64,000 nt of DNA from NCBI GenBank assembly GCA_012862575.1, contig BLSF01000074.1, positions 116,306 to 180,305 on the forward strand, given 5' to 3'. How positions within the stretch are numbered: position 1 is the first letter of the stretch; each line of letters begins with the position of its first letter. This DNA is from Parietichytrium sp. I65-24A. Its lineage: Eukaryota; Sar; Bigyra; Thraustochytrida; Thraustochytriidae. The position numbers and the translations under genes were made by a program. The notes under the pieces were generated by a model. It saw only the letters and a list, made by a program, of their open reading frames with translations, searched no databases and had not been told where the DNA came from. This document shows, in pieces, positions 11,491 through 21,046 of this stretch.

Positions 11491-11991
11491 GTGTCCGTGA
11501 AGATGCTCGCAGTGTCCACTCGCGCGTTCGTGCTCGGCAGCGCAGCCAGGCGCGGCGTCCTCGGCAGCCGCGGTCTGATTGCGCACAATGCGCTGAGCCA
11601 CGTGACTGGATCCACGAGCCTGTCGACGTCCGCGAAGGAGCGCCCGGTGTCGCCGCACGTGACCATCTACTCGTTCCCGCTGGCGGCCATTGCCTCCATC
11701 ACCACGCGCATCACCGGCGGCCTGCTCACCGTGGGCGTGTACGGGATCGGGATCGGCGCGCTGGTGGGCGCGGATATGCCGGCAATGATGGCGTGCTTGG
11801 GGTCCTCCGGAGTGGGCCCGCTGGCCAAGTTTAGCGTCGCGTTTCCGCTGGTTTACCACTACATCGCCGCGGGCAGACACGTGTACTGGGAGAAGAAACC
11901 TGACGGCCTGAACCCAGAGTCGCAGAAGAGCTCGTCCATGGCCATCTACGGCGCGTCCGGCGTGATCAGCCTGGGCCTCATGTTCATCTAA
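11491..11991 (+). CDS. SDHC: Succinate dehydrogenase cytochrome b subunit
   Basis: Membrane-anchor subunit of mitochondrial complex II, which carries heme b and helps form the quinone site. The 166-aa protein starts with a basic, Ser/Ala-rich stretch (about residues 1-48) fitting a mitochondrial presequence. RPVSPHVTIY at 51-60 matches the family's RPxSPHLxIY. S69 and R73 in the following ASITTRITG occupy the quinone-site positions known in bacterial SdhC, and HYIAAGRHVYWE at 123-134 gives the heme-ligand His (H123) and the conserved RH pair. Three hydrophobic helices are visible. Translation could also start at Met5 (11503). No intron seen. SDHC is mitochondrion-encoded in some lineages such as many red algae; here it is nuclear. 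Confidence 0.92.
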   Translation: MSVKMLAVSTRAFVLGSAARRGVLGSRGLIAHNALSHVTGSTSLSTSAKERPVSPHVTIYSFPLAAIASITTRITGGLLTVGVYGIGIGALVGADMPAMMACLGSSGVGPLAKFSVAFPLVYHYIAAGRHVYWEKKPDGLNPESQKSSSMAIYGASGVISLGLMFI

Positions 11992-12623
11992 GCGCTGCGA
12001 GGGCTGCTTTTGGCGGCTTTCTTGAAGGATTTGCTGATGCTGATGCGGATGCGGATGATGTACACGAGGAACGGGGCTTGAGGAACGGGGAGTGCTGAGG
12101 GACGTGCAAGGCAAAGGCACTGCTTGCTCTTTTCGGCTGCTCCTGCTTTCAACCCGGATTGGGGGATCGAGAGAAGATTGGTTTCTTTTATCCTGTTGGC
12201 GGAAAGGAGCACGCGGTTTGCCTAGCATTGTTTCTCAAATTCTTACCCGCAAATGAAGCCGACAACAACACACACATACACGAAAGGAACGCCGCCCCGC
12301 AATTGCCTTTTGGAAATTGAGTGCGAGGTGTTGGGGAGGGAGGGAGGGGGCTTGTCTTCTGCGCAGGCGAGCAGGAGAGGTCGACTTCCATCTTCATTTA
12401 AAAAAAATAATATTATGAAAAAGTTAAAAAAAAATTGTCGGAGTCGATGCTATCGCGTGCTTGTTGTTTCCTTGTTGTTAGCGGGACATTTACGAACCAT
12501 TTGTTTTTCTCACAGTCAATCTTGTTGAGGAGAAAAAAATCAAGAGAAGAGAGAAAAGTGGAATATGAGTCCGACTTGCACGTTTGGCTTGAATCCGTTG
12601 GCAGAAGATTTTGTACGTGCTTT
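11992..12623. other. Intergenic between convergent SDHC and PDI-like genes
   Basis: Holds the 3' ends of two convergent genes. An A/T-rich block at about 12396-12436 (poly-A, AATAATATTATG) could serve 3'-end formation. No gene seen. Confidence 0.5.
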
Positions 12624-14084
12624 CTAGTCGTCGCTCAAGAACGCATCCAGGTCAAAGTCATCATCTTCCTTTGGCGGAGCAGCGTCCTCGCCGTCCCATG
12701 GATCCGTGGGCTCGATTTTGGGCCATCCATTCTCCTCAAACTCGTTGAGGGCCTTGGCGCTCGTCGCGAAGGTCGACAACGCGCTAAGGAGGTTTGAGCG
12801 CATGATGAGACCGAGCTCCTTGTCGCTATGTTTGCGAAGGTAAAGGACGGCTGGGAATCCAAAACCAAGGTTGTATGCCTCCTCCCACGCGGGCTGCGAT
12901 CCTGCCGAGAGCCAACCAAACTTGATGTGTCTCGCCGAGCGCTGCGCGTCCTCGATCTGGGAAATGTATTCCTCACGGCCTGATTTGCCCGAGTCCAGCA
13001 AGTGGGGCAGAAACACAAGGATACATTTCCCTTCTTCGCACAGCTCCTCAAATGCATCCTGAGAAGTCAGTTCTGGAATCTCAATGGTTACCTTTCCTCC
13101 GTGGCGCTCGAATTCGGCCAGACTCCAGCTTGTGATGGCTTCTGCGCTGCGCTCCATTTGGTAATCCTGCACCTTTCGGTCGTCTTTGTTGAGGACTCCG
13201 GGAGGGAAGAATTTGATGGTCGGAAATCCTTGGATTCCAAAGCGCTGGGATAGGCGCTCGTTGGCCGTAGCATCCACTTCCGCAAGCACAACGCCAGAGC
13301 CCTCCAACTGCCTCGCAGCGCTCTCAAACTCCGGCTTTAGGTTCTTGCAGTGTCCGCACCAAGGTGCCACAAACCTGGTATGTTGTGTCAAGAGTATTCA
13401 AACAAGAGGGCATCATTCCCGCCAAACCCAACCCAACCCAACCCGAACCAAACACGACAAATGAAAAAAGTGCTTGTTAGCCACAAGCATCCAAACCAAG
13501 ATAAACACTCTTGTCTGCATTGTCTGCATTGTCTGTATCCAAACTTACGCAACGAGGAACGCTTCATCAGACTTCATCACAGTCTCATCAAAAGAAGCAT
13601 CGTCCAGGCGGACAGGCTCTCCCTTGGGGTGTTTGGCCTTGCTATTCTTCGCCTTTGCTTTGCCCCCGTCCGCAGCGAACTTGGCAGCACGAGCCGACAC
13701 TGCCTGCTGAAGCTCTTTGAACACCTTGTCCACCACGGCGACCACGTCCAGTTTGCTGCTGGCAGTCGCCAATGTTTTCGGCGCCTTGCCAGACTTTTCA
13801 GGTCCGTGAAACTTGAGCCCGCTCTTTCCCGCGCCAGTCTTGCGCTCAGAAGATGTGTCCACGTAGCCAACGCGGATCCCGCTGCCACGCAGCACCTGCG
13901 CGATCTTCTCCAGCTCCGATGCGCGGACCATCTCTGCTCCGTTACCGTACTCCACCACCCAGCTGGGGGCGTCCGCGGCGAGGACCAGGTCGTCCATGTC
14001 CGCATCATGCAGCATGGCCACCAGAGACGGCTCTGACGACGCCAACGCAGCGCAAGCCGCTAGAACGAGGCCCCTCGACCACAT
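12624..14084 (-). CDS. PDIA6/P5-like protein disulfide isomerase, two exons
   Basis: ER-lumen thiol oxidoreductase of about 428 aa. Exon 1 is 14084-13549, exon 2 is 13374-12624, and the 174-base intron (13548-13375) has a GC|GTAAGT donor and CCAG acceptor. Splicing restores AFVAPWCGHC, the thioredoxin active site (CGHC at 185-188). The C-terminal part follows PDIA6: a b-like domain with GFGFPAVLYLR, then a tail with PKIEPTDPWDGED and an acidic end. Two oddities: the first thioredoxin-like domain reads APSWVVEYGNG where the family has a CGHC motif, so it is probably inactive; and the protein ends DAFLSDD with no KDEL-type retention signal. Start chosen at the Met before a signal peptide (WSRGLVLAACAALAS); an upstream in-frame Met at 14159 is less likely. 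Confidence 0.87.
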
Positions 14085-15084
14085 ACTTGCCACTATGCTG
14101 GTTTGGGATATCGTACGCGAAAGTGTCCTCGCACTCTTCTTTGCAGTCCTCGCAGACACTCAATCTTGAAAGAGACGCACACACTCGTCCAAAATAGTAA
14201 AAGATTTGGCATGATTTGGCTGATTTGGCACAAGTGTCAAGTGAACAACTTTTTCGAGCTTCTGGCTACTCGAGTGGGTAATCACACTAGCGAACAACGA
14301 GCTGTGCGCTCGCCCCAACCGTGAAAGAACAAACGAAAGCTTCACCAGCCTCCCCCCCAGCGTTCCGCGTGATTCGCACTTGCATGTCTCCGCCGGGGTC
14401 GAAGGCTGCCAGGCGGGTAAGAGTAGATACGCTTTACCATAGCAATCTTGCGGAGAGCACCGGGGACGGCAGAATAAAGAAGGAGAAAAGACCCAGCATC
14501 CTACGCCAGGGCGGTAAGTGGTAGCGGCCTTCTAGCTGCAGGGGAGAAGTATCGATCTGATTTTCGGGGCAAAAGAGGCGTGGCGCGTGTGGGGATCGTA
14601 CGTAGCACGTAGTAGTTGGAAGTGCAAGAAAGGAGAGGAATCAACAGAGTTGAGGTTGTCGCGAGAGACAGGAGGGCATCTGGCGCGTACATTTACATTG
14701 AAATTTCTATTTACATTGACATTTACATGTGCATGTGCACGTGCATGTGCTGTTAATTTCGTCGTTGGTGGTCTGGGATATCGCCGCAGTTGGGAAAACG
14801 TAGAGTCCATCTATCCTCCGTGGAGACAGGGCAGGAGGGGTTTTGTTTTGAGAATCGAAAGGCATTGCGCGCATGCGTGTGCTGCCAGGGTCGACGTTGG
14901 TGACTTGAGGGTTTGCCACAGAGCGAAGAAAAGAGGAGATTGTAAAAATCTGTATCGACAGGGGTCTCGCTGAGATTTTGCATGACTTACATTTCGAACA
15001 GAATCTCTTCAAGAAGTAGCTCGCCGCTGGAGAGCGGTGTGAGACTGAGACTGACAAAGTGCGCCGGCGCTTGATATCGCAGGC
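14085..15084. other. Divergent promoter region
   Basis: Lies between the divergent PDI-like (-) and coiled-coil (+) genes. Contains GTACGCGA (14113-14120) directly followed by GTGTCCTCG (14123-14131) close to the PDI-like start, and GCGCGTAC (14683-14690) about 400 bases before the coiled-coil gene, followed by repeated TTTACATT/TGCATGTGCA words at 14690-14755. No gene supported. Confidence 0.45.
14113..14131 (-). promoter_or_regulatory. GTACGCG plus GTGTCCTCG motif pair
   Basis: Two recurrent upstream words sit side by side 29-47 bases before the chosen start of the PDI-like gene. The adjacency of both supports a joint promoter role, inferred from recurrence in the window. Confidence 0.35.
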
Positions 15085-16338
15085 ATGGATTTTGGACAGG
15101 CGCCTGGGGGGGAGCCAATGGAGCTTCGCGCCATTCCCGAAGATGACGAACGTGCCAAGGTAATGAACACATATACTGATAATACAAATGTACAAACGCT
15201 GGCGTCGCTAGCAGCTGCAACTGGGAAAGGCCACGATCAAGTTGCTCCCGTTCCTCCGCCCATAGAAGACGGTGGTGCTGATCACAACGACCACAACCAC
15301 AATCATCACCACGACATCCACAACGAAACAGATGAAAGGGCCAAGGCTGCGGATCGAAGAGCCTCTGTGACGAAAAAGTCGTGTTGTTGCGGATGGGATG
15401 TCTGCAAGACCCTCACCCGAAGACTTCTCGAGTTCGGGGACGTGCGCGCTGGCCACGCAAGTTTGCCGAATCTTGAAGTCAAGTACAGCGTGGAAAAGAA
15501 CGCGTTCTTGCGTCGGCGGTGGCTCGAGTGCTTGGGCTTCACCGAGGAATCGAAGAACGTGAAGGAAAACAAGGATGTGCGTCTTTCCAAGGCCCACTTT
15601 CGGCTTGCAGACTTCAATGGAGACAAATTGAGGAGATGGACACCTGGCCGGCATAGCATTAACGAGGCGGATATTTACTCGGCTGGTAAACGCAATGAGA
15701 CCCTTGCAATCCCAAAAGTTACAGAGGACGAGATGAAGCAAGAGCTGGCTCTCATGCGAGATGGCACCTACCGCCCTTCGGTCCCTTCACCAGAGGTCAT
15801 GCGCTGGACCGAGGTAGAGAGAAGGATCACGCAGCTCTTGGAAGAAAATGACAGATTGAGAGCCCAGGTAAACCGCCTAAACACCGAGAAAGAAGAGGCG
15901 GAGCAGAATTCGAGGCGAATGGGCGACACTATGCGGCGAGAAGTCCTTACGCGAGAAAAGAAGCTCAACTCGGCAGAAACAAGAATTAAGGAGCTTCAGA
16001 TCAAGCTGCAGGCGAACAAGCAGATCGTGGTGGATAAACGCGAAATCATGATGAAGGACAAGAAGATTGAGCAGCTTAAGGCGAAGATCAGGGCGATGCA
16101 GGGAAAGTCTCGCGCTCGCAGTGACTATGCTGACGGCGGGGCTTCTGTCGTGGAAGAACCCGGATCAAAACGCGCGAGGGCCAATTCTACACTGGCTGGC
16201 GCAGACCTGGTCACCGGCCTCCTACATCCTCCGCGGTCCCAAGACCAGCTCATGAATACACACCCAGCGATGCTCTACCAAGGTTCCTTGCGCCAAGAGG
16301 ATGGTGACATGAGCAGTCCACATCATGGCAGGGCCTGA
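15085..16338 (+). CDS. Coiled-coil protein of unknown function, 417 aa
   Basis: I do not recognise the family. The N-terminal 90 residues are low-complexity with a His/Asp/Asn run (HNDHNHNHHHD, about 67-78). A short cysteine cluster follows (SCCCGWDVCK, about 97-106), which could bind metal or be lipidated. Residues about 135-230 are mixed and may be folded (FLRRRWLECLGF). From about 240 to 345 there is a strong coiled coil rich in E, K, R and L heptads. The C-terminal 70 residues are polar and probably disordered. No signal peptide or membrane span. A cytoskeletal, scaffold or centrosome-type role is possible but unproven. Confidence 0.7.
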   Translation: MDFGQAPGGEPMELRAIPEDDERAKVMNTYTDNTNVQTLASLAAATGKGHDQVAPVPPPIEDGGADHNDHNHNHHHDIHNETDERAKAADRRASVTKKSCCCGWDVCKTLTRRLLEFGDVRAGHASLPNLEVKYSVEKNAFLRRRWLECLGFTEESKNVKENKDVRLSKAHFRLADFNGDKLRRWTPGRHSINEADIYSAGKRNETLAIPKVTEDEMKQELALMRDGTYRPSVPSPEVMRWTEVERRITQLLEENDRLRAQVNRLNTEKEEAEQNSRRMGDTMRREVLTREKKLNSAETRIKELQIKLQANKQIVVDKREIMMKDKKIEQLKAKIRAMQGKSRARSDYADGGASVVEEPGSKRARANSTLAGADLVTGLLHPPRSQDQLMNTHPAMLYQGSLRQEDGDMSSPHHGRA

Positions 16339-17630
16339 GTTTCGCATTACATACCTACTACCAGGTTCAGCCAGGGCATGAAGGGCCTGAGCTCCAGTAG
16401 CACTCGCTGTGAATGTGACTGCAGTACACACTCCACCACAAGTAAAGTCTGTGATGTGATCCAAGTTAGGGGCGAGGCGATGCCACAGACAAGCCAACCT
16501 GACCTTTGCTCGCCTCCACACTGCCACTGGGTTGTGCTATCGCAACCTTACAGACCTCACAGTCAGAAGCTATGTGCGGCACCCCCTCCGCGTGCAACGC
16601 CGAGCATGCCGCGCGGTCCGGGTCTCTCTCGTGCATACCGGTATAGTGACGAGTGGGAAAGAGGCAGTCCACCTATGACTAACACTACCTCTTGCTGTGA
16701 ATCTCTGAACGTCATTCACATTCAATAAAAATTCGCCGACACTGCGGACAGCAGGCTGCGGCTCTGCCCCACCATGCCAAACGCTCCCAATGCCGGAATT
16801 CGACCTCACGCTGACACACCCACCTTTCAGGTTTGCATTAATTGTATCTTCCTTCATTCCTTCTTTCCAAATCTATTTATCTCTTACTCTGTTGACATTC
16901 GCTTCTTCCTCCATCATTCATTCATTCTTCCTTTCTTCCTTTCTTTCTTTTCTTCGCATCAATCAAATCAACTTGAGAACGCACGTGCATGAACATGAGT
17001 AAACCATTGAACCAATTATTTCACAATCAACCAACGAGGTACAAAGAGAGAGAGAGACAACCGAAACTAGCCACTTACTACATCTTTCCCTAGAAGTGCC
17101 CTTACGGTACGGACCACCAAAGGTGTGCACCTCCGGGGTGGCGAGAGTCCTATTGAATACCGTGGACAACTCTTACCAGGCAAGCGTAAGGGTCCTATTA
17201 CTGCTAGTGTACTGTGGGGGATGGTGTACTGTTACCGGTAAGGGTAGTAGAGGCAGTACTAGTACTAGGCCGTGAGAGCGAGGCACGTGTGGTGAGAGTG
17301 GTAGGCGAGCGGGTAGCAGCGCAGCTAGTATTGGCGTTGTCCTCGAGGACAGTGCGCAGCTGTGGGGAGGTACGCGCAGTACTCTTTCTCTCTCTCTGTG
17401 TGTGTCTTTATTTGTTCATTTGTTTCTGTGTTTGCGTTTGCGTTTGTGCTTGTGTATTTGTATGTGTATGTGTATGTGTTGGTGGCTTGTTTAGTTGGTG
17501 ACTTGTTGAGATCCTTCCCTGTCTGTGAAAGGTCCGCGGACGTGTAAGAGCTGGAATCGTGAAGTTTGGAAGCTTGAAGCTTGAGGCTGGAAGCTTGGAG
17601 CTGGAAGGAGTCGGTTGAGCGTAGAGAGAG
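16339..17630. other. Intergenic, 3' UTR and PLD promoter region
   Basis: Contains a candidate AATAAA (16724-16729) for the preceding gene, pyrimidine-rich TTTCTTCC/CATTCATTC runs (16900-16960), a G-rich block (17210-17260), GTACGCGC (17370-17377) and a CTCTCT/GTGT tract (17385-17410) before the PLD gene. Open frames here are low-complexity. Confidence 0.45.
16724..16729 (+). terminator. Candidate polyadenylation signal (AATAAA)
   Basis: AATAAA about 390 bases downstream of the coiled-coil gene stop; plausible but rather distant. Confidence 0.3.
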
Positions 17631-20600
17631 ATGGCGACGGCAGGGCGGAGGAATGTGCAGCTGCTGGTGGTCGGGCAGGTGGTAACAGTGCGGCTGTTGA
17701 AGTTCCACTCCGAGTCGCAGATCTTTGAGCTCTCGTGCTCGAGGAAGGACGCCGAGAGACAGCTGGAGTGGACTCTGCGCAAGACGCCGACGGAGATGCA
17801 CCGGTTCTCGAAGAAGATTCGCAGGCGGATGGAGAATGTCGTCCACCTGCCGAGGACGTGCTGCTTTTGTTGGTGCTCCAACGTCCCGACGACGGAAGAA
17901 GTGGAGGTGTTTTTGGACTCAGTGTTTGGGCAGTTCACAGGCGGCTGGCTCGCAAACGTGGACCTGGAGCAGGACGCTCTCAACGAAGCGTTTGAAAGAG
18001 TCGAGACCAACCGCGGGGACGACGACCTTACCCCCGAACACAAGGAAACCATGCGCATCTTTGCAATGGACGCGATCCTCTCCGAATTTCTGCAGCTCTC
18101 CGTGGCTTCGCTGAAGAAAGAGCTTCACTACGACGGCAAATTCCCGGAAGGGTACTTGCATAAGGCACCCATCTACTACCACGATGAGCTGTGGTTCATG
18201 AACATTATCGTCATCATGCAGTTCGTTATCGCAGCTGTTGCTGTAGGTTTTTCCTTGTGGTTTTGGACTTTCTGGCCTGCAGTAGGGGCCGCCGTGGCCA
18301 TCATCCTCTTGATGATGTTGCACACTTACCTTGCCCGGCCGAGCGAGCCGGGCCGAACCATCATCATTCCGTGCTGTTTCCTGCCAGGTCTTGGCCAGCT
18401 CACCGTGTTCATCTGGATCGTGTACGACTATTTGATCCGCAAGAACCAAAAGCGATGGTGCATTTTCCGCCCGGGCTACATTGCTTACTTTGAAAGCAAC
18501 TACGACTACGAGCCGAGAGGGGTTTTCATCATCGACAGGAAAAACACGCACATCCGAAGCCCGTGGTGGCACTTTTGCAACCCGTATGTCCTGCAGATCA
18601 AAAACAACGATCAGACGCTCTCCATTCATACGAGAACCACAGAGGAGATGCGCAAGTGGAAGAGAATCATTCGTGACACATGCTCTCTCACGGCTCCTCG
18701 TAGCTTGAGCTTGCCGACGGCATACATTCGTCCGCGGGACATGTTTGGCCAACGACAAAATGTCCCAGCGCAGTGGTATGTAGACGCGAAATTCTTTTAC
18801 CGGGACGCCATGGAGGCGATTCAGAATGCCCAGCACGAGGTGTTCATCACTGGCTGGATGATTTCGGCAGAACTGCTTCTGACTCGAGAAGGGGAGGACC
18901 CCAAGTCCTCCATGCTCGAGACGGTACTTGGGGAAGCAGTCGAGAGAGGCGTGCGGGTTCACGTTTTGGTGTATCGCGACCTGGAGCTGGCGCTGCCCAA
19001 CAACTCACGACATGCCAAAGAGCGCCTCATCGCCAAAGGGGTGCAGATCATTCGGCACGCCGCTGTGAGCCGCGCAGTGGGCTCCACAAACCACATCTTC
19101 TGCCTCGGAGCTGGAGATGTCTTCTGGAGCCATCATGAAAAGCTTGTCGTTGTGGATCAGTCACTTGCATTCGTGGGAGGATTGGATCTTGCCTTCGGAA
19201 GATACGATGACCACAACCATGACCTTTCCGATCAGGGTGGCCAAAAATGGCCCGGTAAGGACTATTATAACGTTCGGGTGAAGGAGTTTGAACACTTGGA
19301 AGACCCGGACACCGACTTGGTAAATCGCGAAAAGGTGGCGCGCATGCCATGGCATGACGTGCACTGCAGTGTTGGTGGTGTAAGTATCGTCTCTCTCATC
19401 TCTGTTGTCGGAGTTTTGATTTTGGTTTTGGTTTTGGCTTTGGTGTGGGGTTTGGGGTTTGGGTTTGGGGCTGTGCTCAAGTTTCGTTTCGCTAACACTT
19501 GGAAACTTCTCCTCTATTCACTTGTTCTGTCTTCTATCGTCGGGAACCGGATGCAGAACGTCGCTAAAGACGTCGCTAAACACTTTATTGCTCGCTGGAA
19601 CCGCGAGTTGCGCCAAGGCATGTCATTTCAGCAGTCTCGAAAGACGGGCTACCGATTCCTTCTCCCCGCCACCTACGAGCAATCCGTGCTGGACTCTTTC
19701 AGCCCGCTCCCGTACGAAGCGCAGGCGTGCAAAGTGCTGCGTTCGATTGGACCGTGGTCGCTATCTCTCGCAATGGAGAATTCCATCAAGAACAAGTACT
19801 TGGAGCTCATCGCAGAAGCGGAGCGGTTCATTTACATCGAAAATCAGTTTTTCAACTCGCCGGATATTGCAGATGCCCTGTCCGATCGCATTTGGCAGGC
19901 TGTGGAAGACGAGGTGGAGTTTAAGGTGATCGTAGTTCTCCCACAGTGGCCAGCGTTCGAGGGCATGCCTTTTGACAACCCGCAGACCAAGATAGTCTTG
20001 CGTTATCAGCACAAGACCATAGACTCCATCATCCGAAGATTGAAGTCGCACCCGAGGATCAATACTCCGGCGGACGTCAGGGAGTACATCGGCTTTTACT
20101 CTCTACGCAAGGCTGAGATGCTGAACGGCAAGCCTGTGTCCGAGCAGGTGTACGTGCACAGCAAGATCATGATCGTCGACGACGAAAAGGTAATCGTCGG
20201 GTCCGCGAACCTCAACCAGCGCAGTCTTCAGGGTGACCGAGATTCAGAGGTGTGCTTGTACTTTCACTCGCCGGAACTCGCCCACGACTTGCGCTGCGCT
20301 CTATACATCGAGCACCTAGGCCTGCACCCAGACCTTTGTTCGGGCTGTCGCATGTGCTCGCTCAATCGGCGCAAGCAAACGTGCAAACTCTACTACTCGA
20401 GCTTGGAGAAAGTGCAGGACCCAATGACGCCTCTTTGGAATTCCGTGGCGGCCAGCAACACAATTATCTTGGAGAAAATGTTCCCCGGCATGCAGCCGCG
20501 TAACGAGTACACGACAATCAAGAAGGCCAAAGCAGGCTTCAAGGACCTACAGGACAATTTACGCAAGTTCGATGTTGATGGTCACGCGGCTGGCAAGGGC

Positions 20601-20819
20601 AAGAAGCCGCACGATATCGAGAACCCTGAAACCCCCGTTCAGGAGGACGGCGAGGAGACGGAAGCAGAGGTTGCGCGGAGGGGCGCGGAGGAGCTCGTGC
20701 AGGAGCTTGAGGGCCAGCTCGTCGAGATGCCTCTCAAGTTTCTGAGAGAGGAGAAAAACCTGCTTCCTACGATCCGTCAGCTCACGACGTACATTCTGCC
20801 AAAGGCAACTTTCGTTTAG
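17631..20819 (+). CDS. Phospholipase D with PX-like, TM and PH regions
   Basis: Hydrolyses phosphatidylcholine to phosphatidic acid at membranes. Order: PX-like region (about 10-130), two hydrophobic spans (about 190-235 and 244-268), a PH domain (about 270-350, starting KRWCIFRPGYIAYFES), then two catalytic HKD motifs, HHEKLVVVD (H502) and VHSKIMIVDD (H843 unspliced), the second followed by GSANLNQRSLQGDRDSE. The open frame is 1062 codons, but 19380-19556 is almost certainly a 177-base phase-0 intron without stops (GT|GTAAGT donor, pyrimidine tract, ATGCAG acceptor). Removing it joins MPWHDVHCSVGG to NVAKDVAKHFIARWN, the usual PLD block, and leaves about 1003 aa. Membrane spans before the PH domain recall the PXTM-PLD class described in Phytophthora. 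Confidence 0.93.
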   Translation: MATAGRRNVQLLVVGQVVTVRLLKFHSESQIFELSCSRKDAERQLEWTLRKTPTEMHRFSKKIRRRMENVVHLPRTCCFCWCSNVPTTEEVEVFLDSVFGQFTGGWLANVDLEQDALNEAFERVETNRGDDDLTPEHKETMRIFAMDAILSEFLQLSVASLKKELHYDGKFPEGYLHKAPIYYHDELWFMNIIVIMQFVIAAVAVGFSLWFWTFWPAVGAAVAIILLMMLHTYLARPSEPGRTIIIPCCFLPGLGQLTVFIWIVYDYLIRKNQKRWCIFRPGYIAYFESNYDYEPRGVFIIDRKNTHIRSPWWHFCNPYVLQIKNNDQTLSIHTRTTEEMRKWKRIIRDTCSLTAPRSLSLPTAYIRPRDMFGQRQNVPAQWYVDAKFFYRDAMEAIQNAQHEVFITGWMISAELLLTREGEDPKSSMLETVLGEAVERGVRVHVLVYRDLELALPNNSRHAKERLIAKGVQIIRHAAVSRAVGSTNHIFCLGAGDVFWSHHEKLVVVDQSLAFVGGLDLAFGRYDDHNHDLSDQGGQKWPGKDYYNVRVKEFEHLEDPDTDLVNREKVARMPWHDVHCSVGGVSIVSLISVVGVLILVLVLALVWGLGFGFGAVLKFRFANTWKLLLYSLVLSSIVGNRMQNVAKDVAKHFIARWNRELRQGMSFQQSRKTGYRFLLPATYEQSVLDSFSPLPYEAQACKVLRSIGPWSLSLAMENSIKNKYLELIAEAERFIYIENQFFNSPDIADALSDRIWQAVEDEVEFKVIVVLPQWPAFEGMPFDNPQTKIVLRYQHKTIDSIIRRLKSHPRINTPADVREYIGFYSLRKAEMLNGKPVSEQVYVHSKIMIVDDEKVIVGSANLNQRSLQGDRDSEVCLYFHSPELAHDLRCALYIEHLGLHPDLCSGCRMCSLNRRKQTCKLYYSSLEKVQDPMTPLWNSVAASNTIILEKMFPGMQPRNEYTTIKKAKAGFKDLQDNLRKFDVDGHAAGKGKKPHDIENPETPVQEDGEETEAEVARRGAEELVQELEGQLVEMPLKFLREEKNLLPTIRQLTTYILPKATFV
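19380..19556 (+). other. Frame-preserving intron inside PLD
   Basis: GTAAGT at 19380, pyrimidine-rich run near 19505-19540 and CAG at 19554-19556. Length is 177, a multiple of three, with no stop in frame, so an ORF caller reads it as 59 hydrophobic residues (LILVLVLALVWGLGFGFG). PLD homologues have no such insert between the MPWHD and RDxAxHFxxRWN blocks. Confidence 0.85.
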
Positions 20820-21046
20820 TTTATAGGTTAGTAGAGGGAAAAAAACAAGAAGCAAGAAGAAAAAAAAATGTGTCACCTGTGTTTATTGACAGTGAGTTTG
20901 GCGAACGCTCTTCTCCTCTTGATTCCAAAGCTTTTGGGAGGGTGGGTGTCCGTAACTTATGAACAGAGATTGTAGTTTATTTACTTTGTCTATTTCTTAG
21001 AGATGTACATTGTGGCTTTTTTTTTGTGTGAGTCTGTCTCTCAGTC

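Noticed and set aside
15160-15214. Possible intron in the coiled-coil gene (GTAATG...AGCAG)
   Set aside because: 52 or 55 bases would break the frame, and the open frame continues without it.
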